A stretch of DNA of 64,000 nucleotides. Source: Hydrogenophaga sp. GTDB lineage: Bacteria; Pseudomonadota; Gammaproteobacteria; Burkholderiales; Burkholderiaceae_C. This document shows positions 8,093 through 26,653 of this stretch, in pieces. The notes below the pieces were generated by a model, which worked only from the letters and a program-made list of their open reading frames with translations, had not been told where the DNA came from and searched no databases. How positions within the stretch are numbered: position 1 is the stretch's first letter; every line of letters begins with the position of its first letter. Location: NCBI RefSeq assembly GCF_025699295.1, contig NZ_JAILWB010000011.1:124001-188000 (forward strand), in the 5' to 3' direction. Both the position numbers and the translations under genes were made by a program.

Positions 8093-9142
8093 ATGTCGCC
8101 CACCACCGCACACAAGATCACCCCGCAGGAAGCGCTGCAGCGCACCATCGAGCACCGAGAGATCTTTCACGACGAGATGCTGCACCTCATGCGTCTCATC
8201 ATGAGCGGAGAGATGTCGCCGGTCATGATGGCGGCCTTCATCACCGGCCTGCGCGTGAAGAAGGAAACCATCGGCGAGATCACCGCCGCCGCGCAGGTGA
8301 TGCGCGAGTTCTCGACCAAGGTGCACGTGGCCGACAAGACGCATCTGGTCGACATCGTCGGCACCGGTGGCGACGGCTCGCACACCTTCAACATCTCCAC
8401 CTGCAGCATGTTCGTGGCGGCCGCCGCCGGCGCGCGCGTGAGCAAGCACGGCGGGCGCAGCGTCTCCAGCAAGAGCGGCAGCGCCGACGTGCTGGAGAGC
8501 CTGGGCATCAACATCAACCTGGCGCCCGAGCAGATCGCGCGCTGCATCGAGCAGGTGGGCGTGGGCTTCATGTTCGCGCCCAACCACCATCCGGCCATGA
8601 AGAACGTGGCTCCGGTGCGGCGCGAACTCGGCATCAAGACCATCTTCAACATCCTGGGTCCGCTCACCAACCCGGCGTCCGCGCCCAACATCCTCATGGG
8701 CGTGTTCCATCCCGATCTGGTGGGCATCCAGGTGCGTGCGCTGCAGCGTCTGGGCGCCGAACATGCCGTGGTGGTCTACGGCCGCGACGGTATGGACGAG
8801 GTCTCGCTGGGTGCGGCCACGCTGGTCGGCGAGCTCAAGGACGGCGAGATCACGGAGTACGAAATCCACCCCGAGGATTTCGGCATGACCATGGCCAGCA
8901 GCCGCGCTCTGCGCGTGGAAACACCGGAGGCCTCGCGCCAGATGCTGATGGGCGTGCTGGAGAACCGCGACGACCCGGCGTTCAAGGCCGCCGGCGAGAT
9001 CGTCTCGCTCAACGCCGGCGTGGCGCTGTACGCCGCCAACGTGGTGGACGACATGAGCGAGGGCATCGCACTGGCGCGGCGCACGCTAGCCTGTGGCGCG
9101 GCGCTGACCAAACTCGAGCAGCTCAAGGCCTTCGTGGCCTGA
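8093..9142 (+). CDS. trpD: Anthranilate phosphoribosyltransferase
   Basis: Joins anthranilate to phosphoribosyl pyrophosphate, the second tryptophan step. The 349-residue protein has the signature blocks [18 protein letters not shown] (PRPP-binding glycine loop), [37 protein letters not shown] (anthranilate channel) and [16 protein letters not shown] ribosome site (8084-8087) lies 5 nt before the ATG. It is monofunctional, with no fused amidotransferase as in enterobacterial TrpGD. It is followed 14 bp later by trpC. Confidence 0.97.
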   Translation: MSPTTAHKITPQEALQRTIEHREIFHDEMLHLMRLIMSGEMSPVMMAAFITGLRVKKETIGEITAAAQVMREFSTKVHVADKTHLVDIVGTGGDGSHTFNISTCSMFVAAAAGARVSKHGGRSVSSKSGSADVLESLGININLAPEQIARCIEQVGVGFMFAPNHHPAMKNVAPVRRELGIKTIFNILGPLTNPASAPNILMGVFHPDLVGIQVRALQRLGAEHAVVVYGRDGMDEVSLGAATLVGELKDGEITEYEIHPEDFGMTMASSRALRVETPEASRQMLMGVLENRDDPAFKAAGEIVSLNAGVALYAANVVDDMSEGIALARRTLACGAALTKLEQLKAFVA

Positions 9143-9156
9143 CCCGGAACGACGAC

Positions 9157-9957
9157 ATGAGTGACATCCTCCAGAAGATCGTGGCCGTCAAGCACGAGGA
9201 AATCGCCGCCGCGCAGCGCAAGAAGCCGCTCGACGTGGTGCGCTTCGATGCCGAGAGCCGCGTGCTCACGCGCGATTTCGAAGGCGCACTGCGCGCGAAG
9301 ATCGCCGCCGGCCAGGCCGCGGTGATCGCGGAAGTGAAGAAGGCCAGCCCGAGCAAGGGCGTGCTGCGGGAGGATTTCATTCCCGCCGACATCGCCCAGA
9401 GCTACGCCGAAGGTGACGGTGTCGTGAGCGCGGCCTGCCTGTCGGTGCTGACCGATCGCCAGTTTTTTCAGGGCAGCCCCGACTTCCTCAAGCAGGCGCG
9501 CGCCAGTTGCGATCTGCCGGTGCTGCGCAAGGACTTCATGGTCGATCCCTATCAGGTCTACGAGGCGCGGGCCATGGGCGCCGACGCGATCCTGCTCATT
9601 GCCGCCTGCCTGGACGACACCCGCATGGCCGAGCTCGAGGCCCTGGCGATGGGCCTGAACATGGCGGTGCTGGTGGAGGTGCACGACCGCGACGAATTGC
9701 AGCGCGCCCTGAGGCTGAGGACGCCGCTGCTGGGCATCAACAACCGCAACCTGCGAAGCTTCGAGGTGACGCTGCAGACCACGCTCGACATGCTGCCGGA
9801 CGTGCCGGCGGATCGATTGCTGATCACCGAGTCCGGCATCCTCGGTCGCGAGGATGTGCAGACCATGCGCGCCGCAGGGGTTCACGCCTTCCTGGTGGGC
9901 GAGGCCTTCATGCGGGCACCCGAGCCGGGGCTGGCGCTGGCCGAGCTGTTTGCCTGA
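9157..9957 (+). CDS. trpC: Indole-3-glycerol-phosphate synthase
   Basis: Converts carboxyphenylamino-deoxyribulose phosphate to indoleglycerol phosphate. The 266-residue TIM barrel carries [13 protein letters not shown] (catalytic Glu/Lys), [46 protein letters not shown] and the phosphate-binding LITESGI. No TrpF domain is fused to it, so phosphoribosylanthranilate isomerase and trpBA must be elsewhere, the normal split arrangement in betaproteobacteria. ung follows after 7 bp. Confidence 0.97.
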   Translation: MSDILQKIVAVKHEEIAAAQRKKPLDVVRFDAESRVLTRDFEGALRAKIAAGQAAVIAEVKKASPSKGVLREDFIPADIAQSYAEGDGVVSAACLSVLTDRQFFQGSPDFLKQARASCDLPVLRKDFMVDPYQVYEARAMGADAILLIAACLDDTRMAELEALAMGLNMAVLVEVHDRDELQRALRLRTPLLGINNRNLRSFEVTLQTTLDMLPDVPADRLLITESGILGREDVQTMRAAGVHAFLVGEAFMRAPEPGLALAELFA

Positions 9958-9964
9958 GGTGGCG

Positions 9965-10684
9965 ATGCAGGCGGGCTTTGACTGGCAGGCGCCGCGCCTG
10001 ACCTCGGCCGATCCGGCGAACTGGCCGGTCCAGTCCGGCTGGTCGGACCTGGTGTCGCGCTTCTGGGCGGCGCCGGAGGGCCGGAACCTGTGTCGATTCC
10101 TGGATGAGCGGTTGACCCAGGGCGCGGTGATCTACCCGGCCCAGCCGCTGCGTGCCCTGGAGCTCACCGCTCCCGGCGCGGTGCGCGTGGTCATCCTCGG
10201 GCAGGACCCTTACCACGGCCCGGGGCAGGCCGAGGGCCTGGCGTTTTCCGTGGCGCCAGGCGTCAGGGTGCCGCCCAGTTTGCGCAACATGTTTCAGGAA
10301 CTGGAGCGCGATCTGGGCATTCCAGCGCCGGCCGATGGCTCATTGACCCGCTGGGCCCGGCAGGGTGTGTTGTTGCTGAACACCGGCCTGAGTGTGGAAG
10401 AAGGGCTGCCCGCCAGCCATGCGGGCAGGGGCTGGGAGACCTTGACCGATGCGCTGATCCGCCAGTGCAGCGAATCCGGTGGTCCCAAGGTATTCCTGCT
10501 CTGGGGCGCCCATGCCCAGAAGAAGGCGGCGCTGATCAAGGGTGTGCGCCACCTTGTGCTGTGTGCCAACCACCCCTCGCCGCTCTCGGCGCGGCGCCCC
10601 CCGGTGCCGTTCGTCGGCTGTGGCCATTTCGGGGAGGTCAACCGCTGGCTGGCCGGACAGGGCCTGCAGCCGGTGGACTGGTGA
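9965..10684 (+). CDS. ung: Uracil-DNA glycosylase
   Basis: Excises uracil from DNA in base-excision repair. The 239-residue protein has the water-activating motif GQDPYHG (Asp81), the uracil-contact segment LLLNTGLSVEEG, and the catalytic HPSPLSA with His near residue 203. The ATG at 9965 has GAGGTGG just upstream and starts eight bases after the trpC stop; the frame is open further upstream only as an overlap with trpC. Co-location with trpC suggests read-through from the trp transcript, as in other members of the order. Confidence 0.95.
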   Translation: MQAGFDWQAPRLTSADPANWPVQSGWSDLVSRFWAAPEGRNLCRFLDERLTQGAVIYPAQPLRALELTAPGAVRVVILGQDPYHGPGQAEGLAFSVAPGVRVPPSLRNMFQELERDLGIPAPADGSLTRWARQGVLLLNTGLSVEEGLPASHAGRGWETLTDALIRQCSESGGPKVFLLWGAHAQKKAALIKGVRHLVLCANHPSPLSARRPPVPFVGCGHFGEVNRWLAGQGLQPVDW

Positions 10685-10751
10685 TGGAGAAGGTCGCCGG
10701 GTCTGCTGCGCGACTGCCATGAAACCATGGCATAATCGCGGGCTGCGCTAT

Positions 10752-10837
10752 GGAGGGGTGGCCGAGTGGTTAAAGGCAGCAGACTGTAAATCTGCCCGCT
10801 TACGCGTACGCTGGTTCGAATCCAGCCTCCTCCACCA
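10752..10837 (+). tRNA. tRNA-Tyr (anticodon GTA)
   Basis: A class II tRNA with a long variable arm. Acceptor GGAGGGG pairs with CTCCTCC, the anticodon arm is CAGACTGTAAATCTG (GTA), the T arm GCTGGTTCGAATCCAGC, and CCA is encoded at 10835-10837. A -10-like CATAAT at 10731-10736 precedes it. It is the first of three tRNAs (Tyr, Gly, Thr) that lead into tuf, a conserved array in proteobacteria. Confidence 0.97.
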
Positions 10838-10912
10838 GCGACCGATGTGATGTGCGTGCGAATGGGAAGTCGCGCCCTGTGTTCCGGCGCCGTGTGGTGC
10901 CGGTTTGTTCGG

Positions 10913-10986
10913 GCGGGAGTAGTTCAATGGTAGAACCCCAGCCTTCCAAGCTGATGACGCGGGTTCGATTCCCGTCTCCCGCTCCA
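10913..10986 (+). tRNA. tRNA-Gly (anticodon TCC)
   Basis: Acceptor GCGGGAG pairs with CTCCCGC. The anticodon loop CTTCCAA gives TCC, the T arm is GGGTTCGATTCCC, the discriminator is T, and CCA is encoded. The gene is 74 nt long and lies between tRNA-Tyr and tRNA-Thr. Confidence 0.97.
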
Positions 10987-11040
10987 TGTCCCTTCGGTGT
11001 CGGTTTGAATTTCGGGGTGATCGGTGTGTCGATCACCTTG

Positions 11041-11115
<75 letters not shown>

Positions 11116-11166
11116 GTTGTTGGCAGATGTTTGGTTGTTTCGGCAGTTTTGATTTGGAGCTGAAAA

Positions 11167-12357
<1,191 letters not shown>

Positions 12358-12366
12358 GGACCTTGT

Positions 12367-12402
12367 GGGTCAGACCACTCGCGCAGCGACGTGCTCTGAC
12401 CC
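12367..12402 (+). other. Long hairpin in the tuf - tRNA-Trp spacer
   Basis: GGGTCAGA (12367-12374) pairs with TCTGACCC (12395-12402), and the inner CACTCG / CGACGTG arms extend the stem with one bulged base. No U-run follows, so it is not a classical terminator. It could be a processing site separating tuf mRNA from tRNA-Trp or a REP-type repeat. Confidence 0.5.
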
Positions 12403-12435
12403 CAACTGAATAATTGCCCGTGGGGCATCGCCAGT

Positions 12436-12511
12436 AGGGGTATAGCTCAATTGGCAGAGCGTCGGTCTCCAAAACCGAAGGTTGTAGGTTCGATTCCTAC
12501 TGCCCCTGCCA
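12436..12511 (+). tRNA. tRNA-Trp (anticodon CCA)
   Basis: Acceptor AGGGGTA pairs with TGCCCCT. The anticodon loop CTCCAAA gives CCA, the T arm is GTAGGTTCGATTCCTAC, and 3' CCA is encoded at 12509-12511. It lies between tuf and secE, its conserved place in proteobacteria. Confidence 0.97.
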
Positions 12512-12658
12512 CCCGACAGGATGCGCAAGCAAGCTGAGTCCGTTCTGTCGAGTGGTTGAAAACAAGCCCGCCGAAGTCGCGAAGACCTCTGGTGGGCTTG
12601 CGTGTCTCAAGCTTTCGGGTTTCGGGCGCGCTTTTTGATACGTATTGTCTGGATCCTC

Positions 12659-13042
12659 ATGGCCTCTTCCGAAGTTCAAACCGTCCACACCGGCGCCGAC
12701 AAGGCCAAGCTGGCGGCGGCCATCGTCCTGCTGTTGGGCGCCTTCGTGGCGTTCTACCTGCTGTCCTCGCGCGGCGCGCTGGCGCAGTGGGGAGCCTTGA
12801 TCGGGGGTCTCGTGGCGGCGGTGGTCGTGTTTGCCGTGTCCGAGTCCGGCAAGCAGCTGATTGCCTTCGGTCGCGACGCCTGGCGCGAGGTGAAGAAGGT
12901 GGTGTGGCCTGCCCGCAAGGAGGCCATCCAGATGACGGCCTACGTGTTCGCCTTCGTGTTCGTGATGGCCCTGTTCCTGTGGCTGACCGACAAGACCGTC
13001 GAATGGCTGTTTTACGACCTGATCCTGGGCTGGAGAAAATAA
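12659..13042 (+). CDS. secE: Preprotein translocase subunit SecE
   Basis: Small membrane subunit of the SecYEG translocon. The 127-residue protein has three predicted membrane spans (about residues 17-36, 41-60 and 94-116) with the conserved cytoplasmic amphipathic helix WREVKKVVWPARKEA before the last. This is the long, E. coli-like form. The ATG at 12659 gives a family-typical N-terminus; an open stretch from 12602 would add 19 residues. nusG starts on the base after its TAA. Confidence 0.95.
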   Translation: MASSEVQTVHTGADKAKLAAAIVLLLGAFVAFYLLSSRGALAQWGALIGGLVAAVVVFAVSESGKQLIAFGRDAWREVKKVVWPARKEAIQMTAYVFAFVFVMALFLWLTDKTVEWLFYDLILGWRK

Positions 13043-13618
13043 ATGACCGAGCAGAACAGTCCCGTGACCGATGGCGTGGCCGCTGAAGGCATGCGCTGGT
13101 ACGTGGTCCATGCCTACTCGGGCATGGAGAAGGCGGCCGAGCGCAACATCATCGAGCGCATCAATCGCGCCGGCATGCAGGACAAATTCGGCCGCATCCT
13201 GGTCCCCACCGAAGAAGTGGTGGAGATGAAGAACGGTCAGAAGCGCACCACCGAGCGCAAGTTCTTCCCTGGCTACGTGCTGGTGGAAATGGTGATGGAC
13301 GACGACACCTGGCATCTGGTCAAGCACACCAACAAGGTCACCGGCTTTGTGGGTGGCGCAAAGAACCGCCCGGCGCCCATTTCCGAGGAAGACGTTCAGA
13401 AGATCGTCAACCAGATGCAGGAAGGCACCGACAAGCCGCGCCACAAGGTGGAATTCGTCGTGGGTGAGTACGTGCGCGTCAAGGAAGGCCCGTTCACCGA
13501 CTTCAATGGCACGGTCGAGGAAGTCAACTACGAGAAGAACAAGATGCGCGTGTCGGTGACCATCTTCGGCCGCGCCACGCCGGTCGAACTCGAATTCAGC
13601 CAGGTCGAGAAGACCTGA
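13043..13618 (+). CDS. nusG: Transcription termination/antitermination factor NusG
   Basis: Binds RNA polymerase and couples it to Rho or the ribosome. The 191-residue protein has an N-terminal NGN domain ([20 protein letters not shown], then [12 protein letters not shown]) and a C-terminal KOW domain ([22 protein letters not shown]). It directly abuts secE (TAA|ATG), so the two are translationally linked, and GGAG inside the end of secE serves as ribosome site. Confidence 0.98.
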   Translation: MTEQNSPVTDGVAAEGMRWYVVHAYSGMEKAAERNIIERINRAGMQDKFGRILVPTEEVVEMKNGQKRTTERKFFPGYVLVEMVMDDDTWHLVKHTNKVTGFVGGAKNRPAPISEEDVQKIVNQMQEGTDKPRHKVEFVVGEYVRVKEGPFTDFNGTVEEVNYEKNKMRVSVTIFGRATPVELEFSQVEKT

Positions 13619-13733
13619 GTTTTCCGTGGTGCAGGCGGGTCGGCCCGACGCCTGCGCCATCTGATGTTTCCCGGGTCCCCAACCGCGAGGAGGTTGTCCA
13701 TGTGGCAACCGTCTGCACTCGCAGGAGCAAAAA

Positions 13734-14165
13734 ATGGCGAAAAAAATCGTCGGCTTCATCAAGCTGCAAGTGCCAGCTGGTAAGGCCAACCCCTCTCCCC
13801 CGATCGGTCCGGCGCTGGGTCAGCGCGGCTTGAACATCATGGAATTCTGCAAGGCGTTCAACGCCCAGACCCAGGGCGTCGAGCCCGGTCTGCCGCTGCC
13901 CGTGGTGATCACCGCCTTCGCGGACAAGAGCTTCACCTTCATCATCAAGACGCCGCCCGCGACGACTTTGATCAAGAAGGCCATCAAGCTCGACAAGGGC
14001 TCACCCGTGCCCAACAAGAACAAGGTCGGCAAGATCACGCGAGCCCAGCTCGAGGAAATCGCCAAGACCAAGATGAAGGACATGACCGCTGCCGATGTGG
14101 ACGCCGCCGTGCGCACCATCGCCGGTTCGGCCCGCTCGATGGGCGTGATTGTGGAGGGCGTGTAA
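13734..14165 (+). CDS. rplK: 50S ribosomal protein L11
   Basis: A 143-residue ribosomal protein at the GTPase-associated centre that binds 23S rRNA with L10/L12. Typical segments are [24 protein letters not shown] (N-terminal thiostrepton-site domain) and a C-terminal rRNA-binding domain ending [19 protein letters not shown] lies 6 nt before the ATG. It is followed without a gap by rplA. In enterobacteria L1 represses this pair by binding the rplK leader; the 115-nt spacer after nusG may hold such a site, but it was not resolved. Confidence 0.98.
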   Translation: MAKKIVGFIKLQVPAGKANPSPPIGPALGQRGLNIMEFCKAFNAQTQGVEPGLPLPVVITAFADKSFTFIIKTPPATTLIKKAIKLDKGSPVPNKNKVGKITRAQLEEIAKTKMKDMTAADVDAAVRTIAGSARSMGVIVEGV

Positions 14166-14861
14166 ATGGCCAAGCTGACCAAAAAACAGAAGGCCTTCGA
14201 AGGCAAGGTCGACAGCAACAAGCTGTACGCCCTGACCGAGGCCATCGCGATCGTCAAGGATTGCGCCAACGCCAAGTTCGATGAATCCATCGACGTGGCC
14301 GTGCAACTGGGCGTGGATGCGAAGAAGTCCGATCAGGTGGTGCGTGGCGCCGTCGTGATGCCCAACGGCACCGGCAAGACCAAGCGCGTGGCCGTGTTCG
14401 CCCAGGGTGCCAAGGCCGAAGAAGCCAAAGCCGCTGGCGCCGACATCGTCGGTATGGATGACCTCGCAGCCGACATCAAGGCCGGCAACATGAATTTCGA
14501 CGTGGTGATTGCCTCGCCGGACGCGATGCGCATCGTCGGTACTCTGGGTCAGGTGCTCGGCCCGCGTGGCCTGATGCCCAACCCCAAGGTCGGGACCGTG
14601 ACGCCCGACGTGGCGCAAGCCGTGCGCAACGCCAAGGCCGGCCAGGTGCAGTTCCGCGTCGACAAGGCAGGCATCGTGCATGGCACGATCGGCCGTCGCT
14701 CATTTGATGCCGACAAGCTCCAGGGCAACCTGGTGGCGCTGCTGGACGCGCTGACCAAGGCCAAGCCGGCCACCAGCAAGGGCGTGTACCTGCGCAAAGT
14801 GGCCGTGTCGTCAACCATGGGCATTGGCGTTCGCGTCGACATGCAATCCATCTCGGCGTGA
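14166..14861 (+). CDS. rplA: 50S ribosomal protein L1
   Basis: A 231-residue protein of the L1 stalk that also acts as translational repressor of rplKA in well-studied bacteria. Visible landmarks are MAKLTKKQK at the start, [33 protein letters not shown] and GTIGRRSF. It starts on the base after the rplK stop, with GGAGGG in the rplK end as ribosome site. Confidence 0.98.
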   Translation: MAKLTKKQKAFEGKVDSNKLYALTEAIAIVKDCANAKFDESIDVAVQLGVDAKKSDQVVRGAVVMPNGTGKTKRVAVFAQGAKAEEAKAAGADIVGMDDLAADIKAGNMNFDVVIASPDAMRIVGTLGQVLGPRGLMPNPKVGTVTPDVAQAVRNAKAGQVQFRVDKAGIVHGTIGRRSFDADKLQGNLVALLDALTKAKPATSKGVYLRKVAVSSTMGIGVRVDMQSISA

Positions 14862-15128
14862 TCGCCGGATAGGCGCGAAGAAGAATTCGGGTGGCCTCGG
14901 TCGCCCGGGTGTGGTGGGTCCGCCAGGCGGTTGAAGAACCGGTTGGCGGGGCCATCCAAGACCGTTGGTGTCGGGTGAATTCCTCCGGGATGCCGCCAGA
15001 CTTAATTGTGAAAAGCCAACGCAGATGGCGATCCCGCTGCAGATGGAATCCGTTCCAAAACAGTTGGTCGCTGCAATGAGGCGTGCTTCAGGCCCTGACC
15101 GGCCGGGGGCACATTTAAGGAGTAGACC
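14862..15128 (+). promoter_or_regulatory. rplJL leader region (267 nt)
   Basis: Non-coding spacer between rplA and rplJ. In many bacteria this region carries the promoter of the rplJL-rpoBC unit and an RNA structure bound by the L10-L12 complex for autoregulation. Here it contains several self-complementary stretches and ends with the strong ribosome site AAGGAG at 15117-15122. The role is by position only; the L10 kink-turn motif was not confirmed by eye. Confidence 0.5.
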
Positions 15129-15653
15129 TTGAGTCTGAATCGCAGTGAGAAAGAAGCGGTCATTTCCGAAGTGACCAGCCTCGCCGCAAAAGCTCAAACG
15201 CTCGTGATGGCGGAATACCGTGGCATCACGGTCGCGAACATGGACAAACTGCGCGTGACAGCCCGCAGCAACGGTGTGAGCCTGAGTGTGTTGAAGAACA
15301 CCCTGGCCCGCCGTGCAGTGGCTGGCAGCCCGTTTGAAGTGGCCGCTGACCAGATGACCGGCCCGCTGATCTATGGCTTCTCTGAAGACGCCGTTGCCGC
15401 CGCGAAGGTGGTGGCCGAGTTCGCGAAAACCAACGACAAGCTGGTGATTCGCGGTGGCGTGTACGGAGGCAAGGCCCTGGACGTCAATGGCGTGAAGACG
15501 CTTGCCAGCATCCCTTCCAAGGAAATCCTGCTGGCGCAGCTGTGTGGCTTGCTGAAGTCGCCCATTTCGCGCACGGCCGTTGTGCTGGGCGCTCTGGCGG
15601 CGAAAAAAGGCGAAGGCGCTGCCGCACCGGCAGCAGAGGCGGCCGCCGCCTGA
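15129..15653 (+). CDS. rplJ: 50S ribosomal protein L10
   Basis: A 174-residue stalk base protein that anchors L7/L12 dimers to 23S rRNA. The start [15 protein letters not shown], then [26 protein letters not shown] and the Ala-rich C-terminal helix are typical. The initiator is TTG: no in-frame ATG occurs before residue 28, and AAGGAG sits 6 nt upstream of the TTG. A weak start codon behind a strong ribosome site may help L10-mediated translational control (inference). Confidence 0.96.
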   Translation: MSLNRSEKEAVISEVTSLAAKAQTLVMAEYRGITVANMDKLRVTARSNGVSLSVLKNTLARRAVAGSPFEVAADQMTGPLIYGFSEDAVAAAKVVAEFAKTNDKLVIRGGVYGGKALDVNGVKTLASIPSKEILLAQLCGLLKSPISRTAVVLGALAAKKGEGAAAPAAEAAAA

Positions 15654-15696
15654 GTGGCGCGGCACGTTCGTTCAACCCAATTGTTAGGAAATCAAA

Positions 15697-16074
<378 letters not shown>

Positions 16075-16372
16075 TTCGCTCGCCTACAGGGGCTGGAGCG
16101 CTCGACAGGGCCTCCAGCCTTTGGTGCTTTCAGAGCACACCCAAAAACCGGTGGTCTGACCGGTTTCCGATGACCTCGCGGTCCACGGAAATCTTCCATA
16201 CCACGGCTTTTGAGTGTCTTCTGACCCCGACTGCAGAAGACGACTTGGTTCGGGCCTGTGTGCAACGCACGGGCCGTCCGCCAAGGTTGGTAGAGGCCAG
16301 CCACCAAGCAAGCCACCGGGTAGCCCCACCCGTTCGGCCAGACAGTCGCCAAAGAGCTCACCCGGAGATCTC
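16075..16372 (+). other. rplL-rpoB intergenic region (298 nt) with a hairpin
   Basis: No gene is seen. AAACCGG (16145-16151) pairs with CCGGTTT (16160-16166) around an 8-nt loop. In E. coli this spacer holds a partial attenuator and an RNase III cut that lower rpoBC expression relative to rplJL; this hairpin could do the same here, which is inference from position. Confidence 0.4.
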
Positions 16373-20497
<4,125 letters not shown>

Positions 20498-20524
20498 TTC
20501 GCCGCCAAGACAAGGATTGAACCC

Positions 20525-24742
<4,218 letters not shown>

Positions 24743-24782
24743 GAGTCCACTGCCTGCGGCGCCGCGCGCCGCTGACCCATAC

Positions 24783-24816
24783 AAAGCCCCCGGTCATCCG
24801 ACCAGGGGCTTTTTTC
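24783..24816 (+). terminator. Intrinsic terminator of the rpoBC operon
   Basis: AAGCCCCCGGT (from 24784) pairs with ACCAGGGGCTT (to 24811) with one mismatch and a short loop, and a T-run follows. It sits 40 bp after the rpoC stop and before the lemA promoter. Confidence 0.93.
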
Positions 24817-24853
24817 ATTGGACCCTGCGTCACGTCAACGGTGGTGCGCAGGG

Positions 24854-24859
24854 TATATT
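24854..24859 (+). promoter_or_regulatory. Putative -10 element of the lemA promoter
   Basis: TATATT within GCAGGGTATATTGG, 48 bp before the lemA ATG and just downstream of the rpoC terminator. No good -35 was found at 16-18 bp, so strength or activator dependence is uncertain. Confidence 0.45.
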
Positions 24860-24907
24860 GGTCGCGCCTGCCGGGAGAGCCGGTGTTGTACAGAAGGAGT
24901 TGCAAAC

Positions 24908-25501
24908 ATGTCCGTCTCGTTGTGGGTGGTGCTGGTGCTGGGTCTGATGGTGTTCTTCTGGGCGGTGGGCGCCTACAACCGGCTGGTGCGCCTGAAGAAC
25001 GCGATCGCCAACGCCTTTGGCCAGATCGACGTGCAGCTCAAACGCCGTTACGACCTGATTCCCAACCTGGTGGAGGTGGCGCGCCGCTACCTCGCGCACG
25101 AAGCGCAAACGCTTGAAGCCGTGATCGCCGCGCGCAACCAGGCCCGTACGGCTGAGCAGACGGCCGCCGGGAACCCACTCAACGCAGGTGCGCTCGGTGC
25201 GCTCGCCGGGGCCGAGCAACTGCTGGGCGGGGCCCTGGGCAAGCTGTTCGCGGTGGTCGAGGACTACCCCGAACTCAAGGCCGACCAGAACATGCGCGAA
25301 CTCAGCGAAGAGCTGACCAGCACCGAGAACCGTGTCGGGTTCGCTCGCCAGGCCTATAACGACCATGTGCTGGAGTACAACGATGCCGCAGCCCAGTTCC
25401 CCGCGCTGATCATCGCGCGCCTGTTCGGCTTCCAGCCCCAGGCCATGCTGGAATCGACCGTCAGCGAAGCCGAGCGCGAGACCCTGCGCATCACGCTGTG
25501 A
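24908..25501 (+). CDS. lemA: LemA family membrane protein
   Basis: A 197-residue protein with one N-terminal membrane span (about residues 3-22) and a long helical domain. YNRLVRLKNAIANAFGQIDVQLKRRYDLIPNLVE is the LemA signature, and the end is rich in the family RQAYNDHVLEYNDA segment. The molecular function of LemA is not established; genes for it often sit beside TPM-domain or peptidase genes. AAGGAG lies 8 nt before the ATG. The next gene, an M48 peptidase, begins one base after its stop, so the two are probably made together. Confidence 0.93.
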   Translation: MSVSLWVVLVLGLMVFFWAVGAYNRLVRLKNAIANAFGQIDVQLKRRYDLIPNLVEVARRYLAHEAQTLEAVIAARNQARTAEQTAAGNPLNAGALGALAGAEQLLGGALGKLFAVVEDYPELKADQNMRELSEELTSTENRVGFARQAYNDHVLEYNDAAAQFPALIIARLFGFQPQAMLESTVSEAERETLRITL

Positions 25502-25502
25502 C

Positions 25503-26582
25503 ATGCGTTTCTTCGAATTCCAGCGCGATGCCCGGGGCGAGACCCGGCGCCTGCTGCTTGCCTTCGGTCTCACCGTGGTCCTGCTGCTGGTCGCGGTCAA
25601 TGCCGCGCTGGCGCTGGCCTGGGGGCTCACCTGGGGTTTCTGGATGCCTGGGGAGCTCGGTTTTCCGCGCCACTTCTTCGCCGTCAACACCGGCGTAACG
25701 CTGCTCTTCGTGCTCGGTGGCTGGTGGGTGGAGACCTCGCGCCTGGCCGATGGCGGAGGTCCGCGGCTGGCCGAGCAGATGGGCGCGCGGGCGGCGCGAC
25801 CTTCCGGTGATTTCGACGAGCAGCGCTTCTGCAACATCGTCGAGGAGATGGCCATCTCCTCGGGCATGAAGCGCCCGCAGCCCATGGTGCTTGCGCGCGA
25901 CCAGGGCATCAACGCCTTCGCCGCCGGCTGGGACGAGGACGACGCCGTGGTCGCCGTGACGCAGGGCGCGCTGATGCATCTCACCCGCGAGGAACTGCAG
26001 GGACTGGTGGCGCACGAATTCAGCCACATCGGCGAAGGCGACACGCGGCTGAACATGCGCCTGGTCGGCATGGTGTTCGGGCTGGAGATGCTGTTCCGCA
26101 TGGGCCAGGACCTGTTCCAGCCAGACACCCGCGACCGCCGCACCGCGGCGGCCTTGATCGGCCTGGCCGTCATGGCCGCGGGCTGGCTGGGCTGGCTCGC
26201 GGGCCATGCGCTGCAGGCGGCGGTCTCGCGCCAGCGCGAATACCTGGCCGACGCGCGCGCCGTGCAGTGGACGCGCAGCCGCGACGGTCTGGGCGGCGTG
26301 CTGCGCAAGGTGCTGAACCAGCGCCGCGAAGGCGTGGTGGCACAGCGCGCGGGCTCTTCGGTGCAGCACATGCTGCTGGTGGCCAACCAGGGCACCGGGA
26401 GCCAGACGGAACACTGGCTCGACTCGCATCCGCCGCTGGCGCTGCGCATCCGCCGCATCTATGGCCGCGACATGGGGCCGCTGCCCCTGCTGCGCGAGGA
26501 GCCCGAATCCGCCGCGACCACGGCAACCCCTGTGGCAGCGACGACGACCGGCGACAACGCAGCGGGCTGGACCCTAAGCTGA
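25503..26582 (+). CDS. M48-family membrane zinc metalloprotease (HtpX-like)
   Basis: A 359-residue membrane peptidase. Two hydrophobic spans precede the catalytic domain (about residues 18-45 and 62-76). The zinc site is HEFSH at residues 171-175 with a downstream ligand in QREYLADARAV, separated by another hydrophobic stretch (about residues 200-222). The family degrades damaged membrane proteins; HtpX is the best-known member. The C-terminal 35 residues are a low-complexity Thr/Ala tail. Its one-base distance from lemA suggests a functional pair, a combination also seen in other proteobacteria. Confidence 0.9.
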   Translation: MRFFEFQRDARGETRRLLLAFGLTVVLLLVAVNAALALAWGLTWGFWMPGELGFPRHFFAVNTGVTLLFVLGGWWVETSRLADGGGPRLAEQMGARAARPSGDFDEQRFCNIVEEMAISSGMKRPQPMVLARDQGINAFAAGWDEDDAVVAVTQGALMHLTREELQGLVAHEFSHIGEGDTRLNMRLVGMVFGLEMLFRMGQDLFQPDTRDRRTAAALIGLAVMAAGWLGWLAGHALQAAVSRQREYLADARAVQWTRSRDGLGGVLRKVLNQRREGVVAQRAGSSVQHMLLVANQGTGSQTEHWLDSHPPLALRIRRIYGRDMGPLPLLREEPESAATTATPVAATTTGDNAAGWTLS

Positions 26583-26653
26583 ACGCGCCGGCTGGCGTAT
26601 GTGACACTCGCCGTCTCTGCCGCTGATCGACCCTTGTCCCGGAAGCTTCCGCC

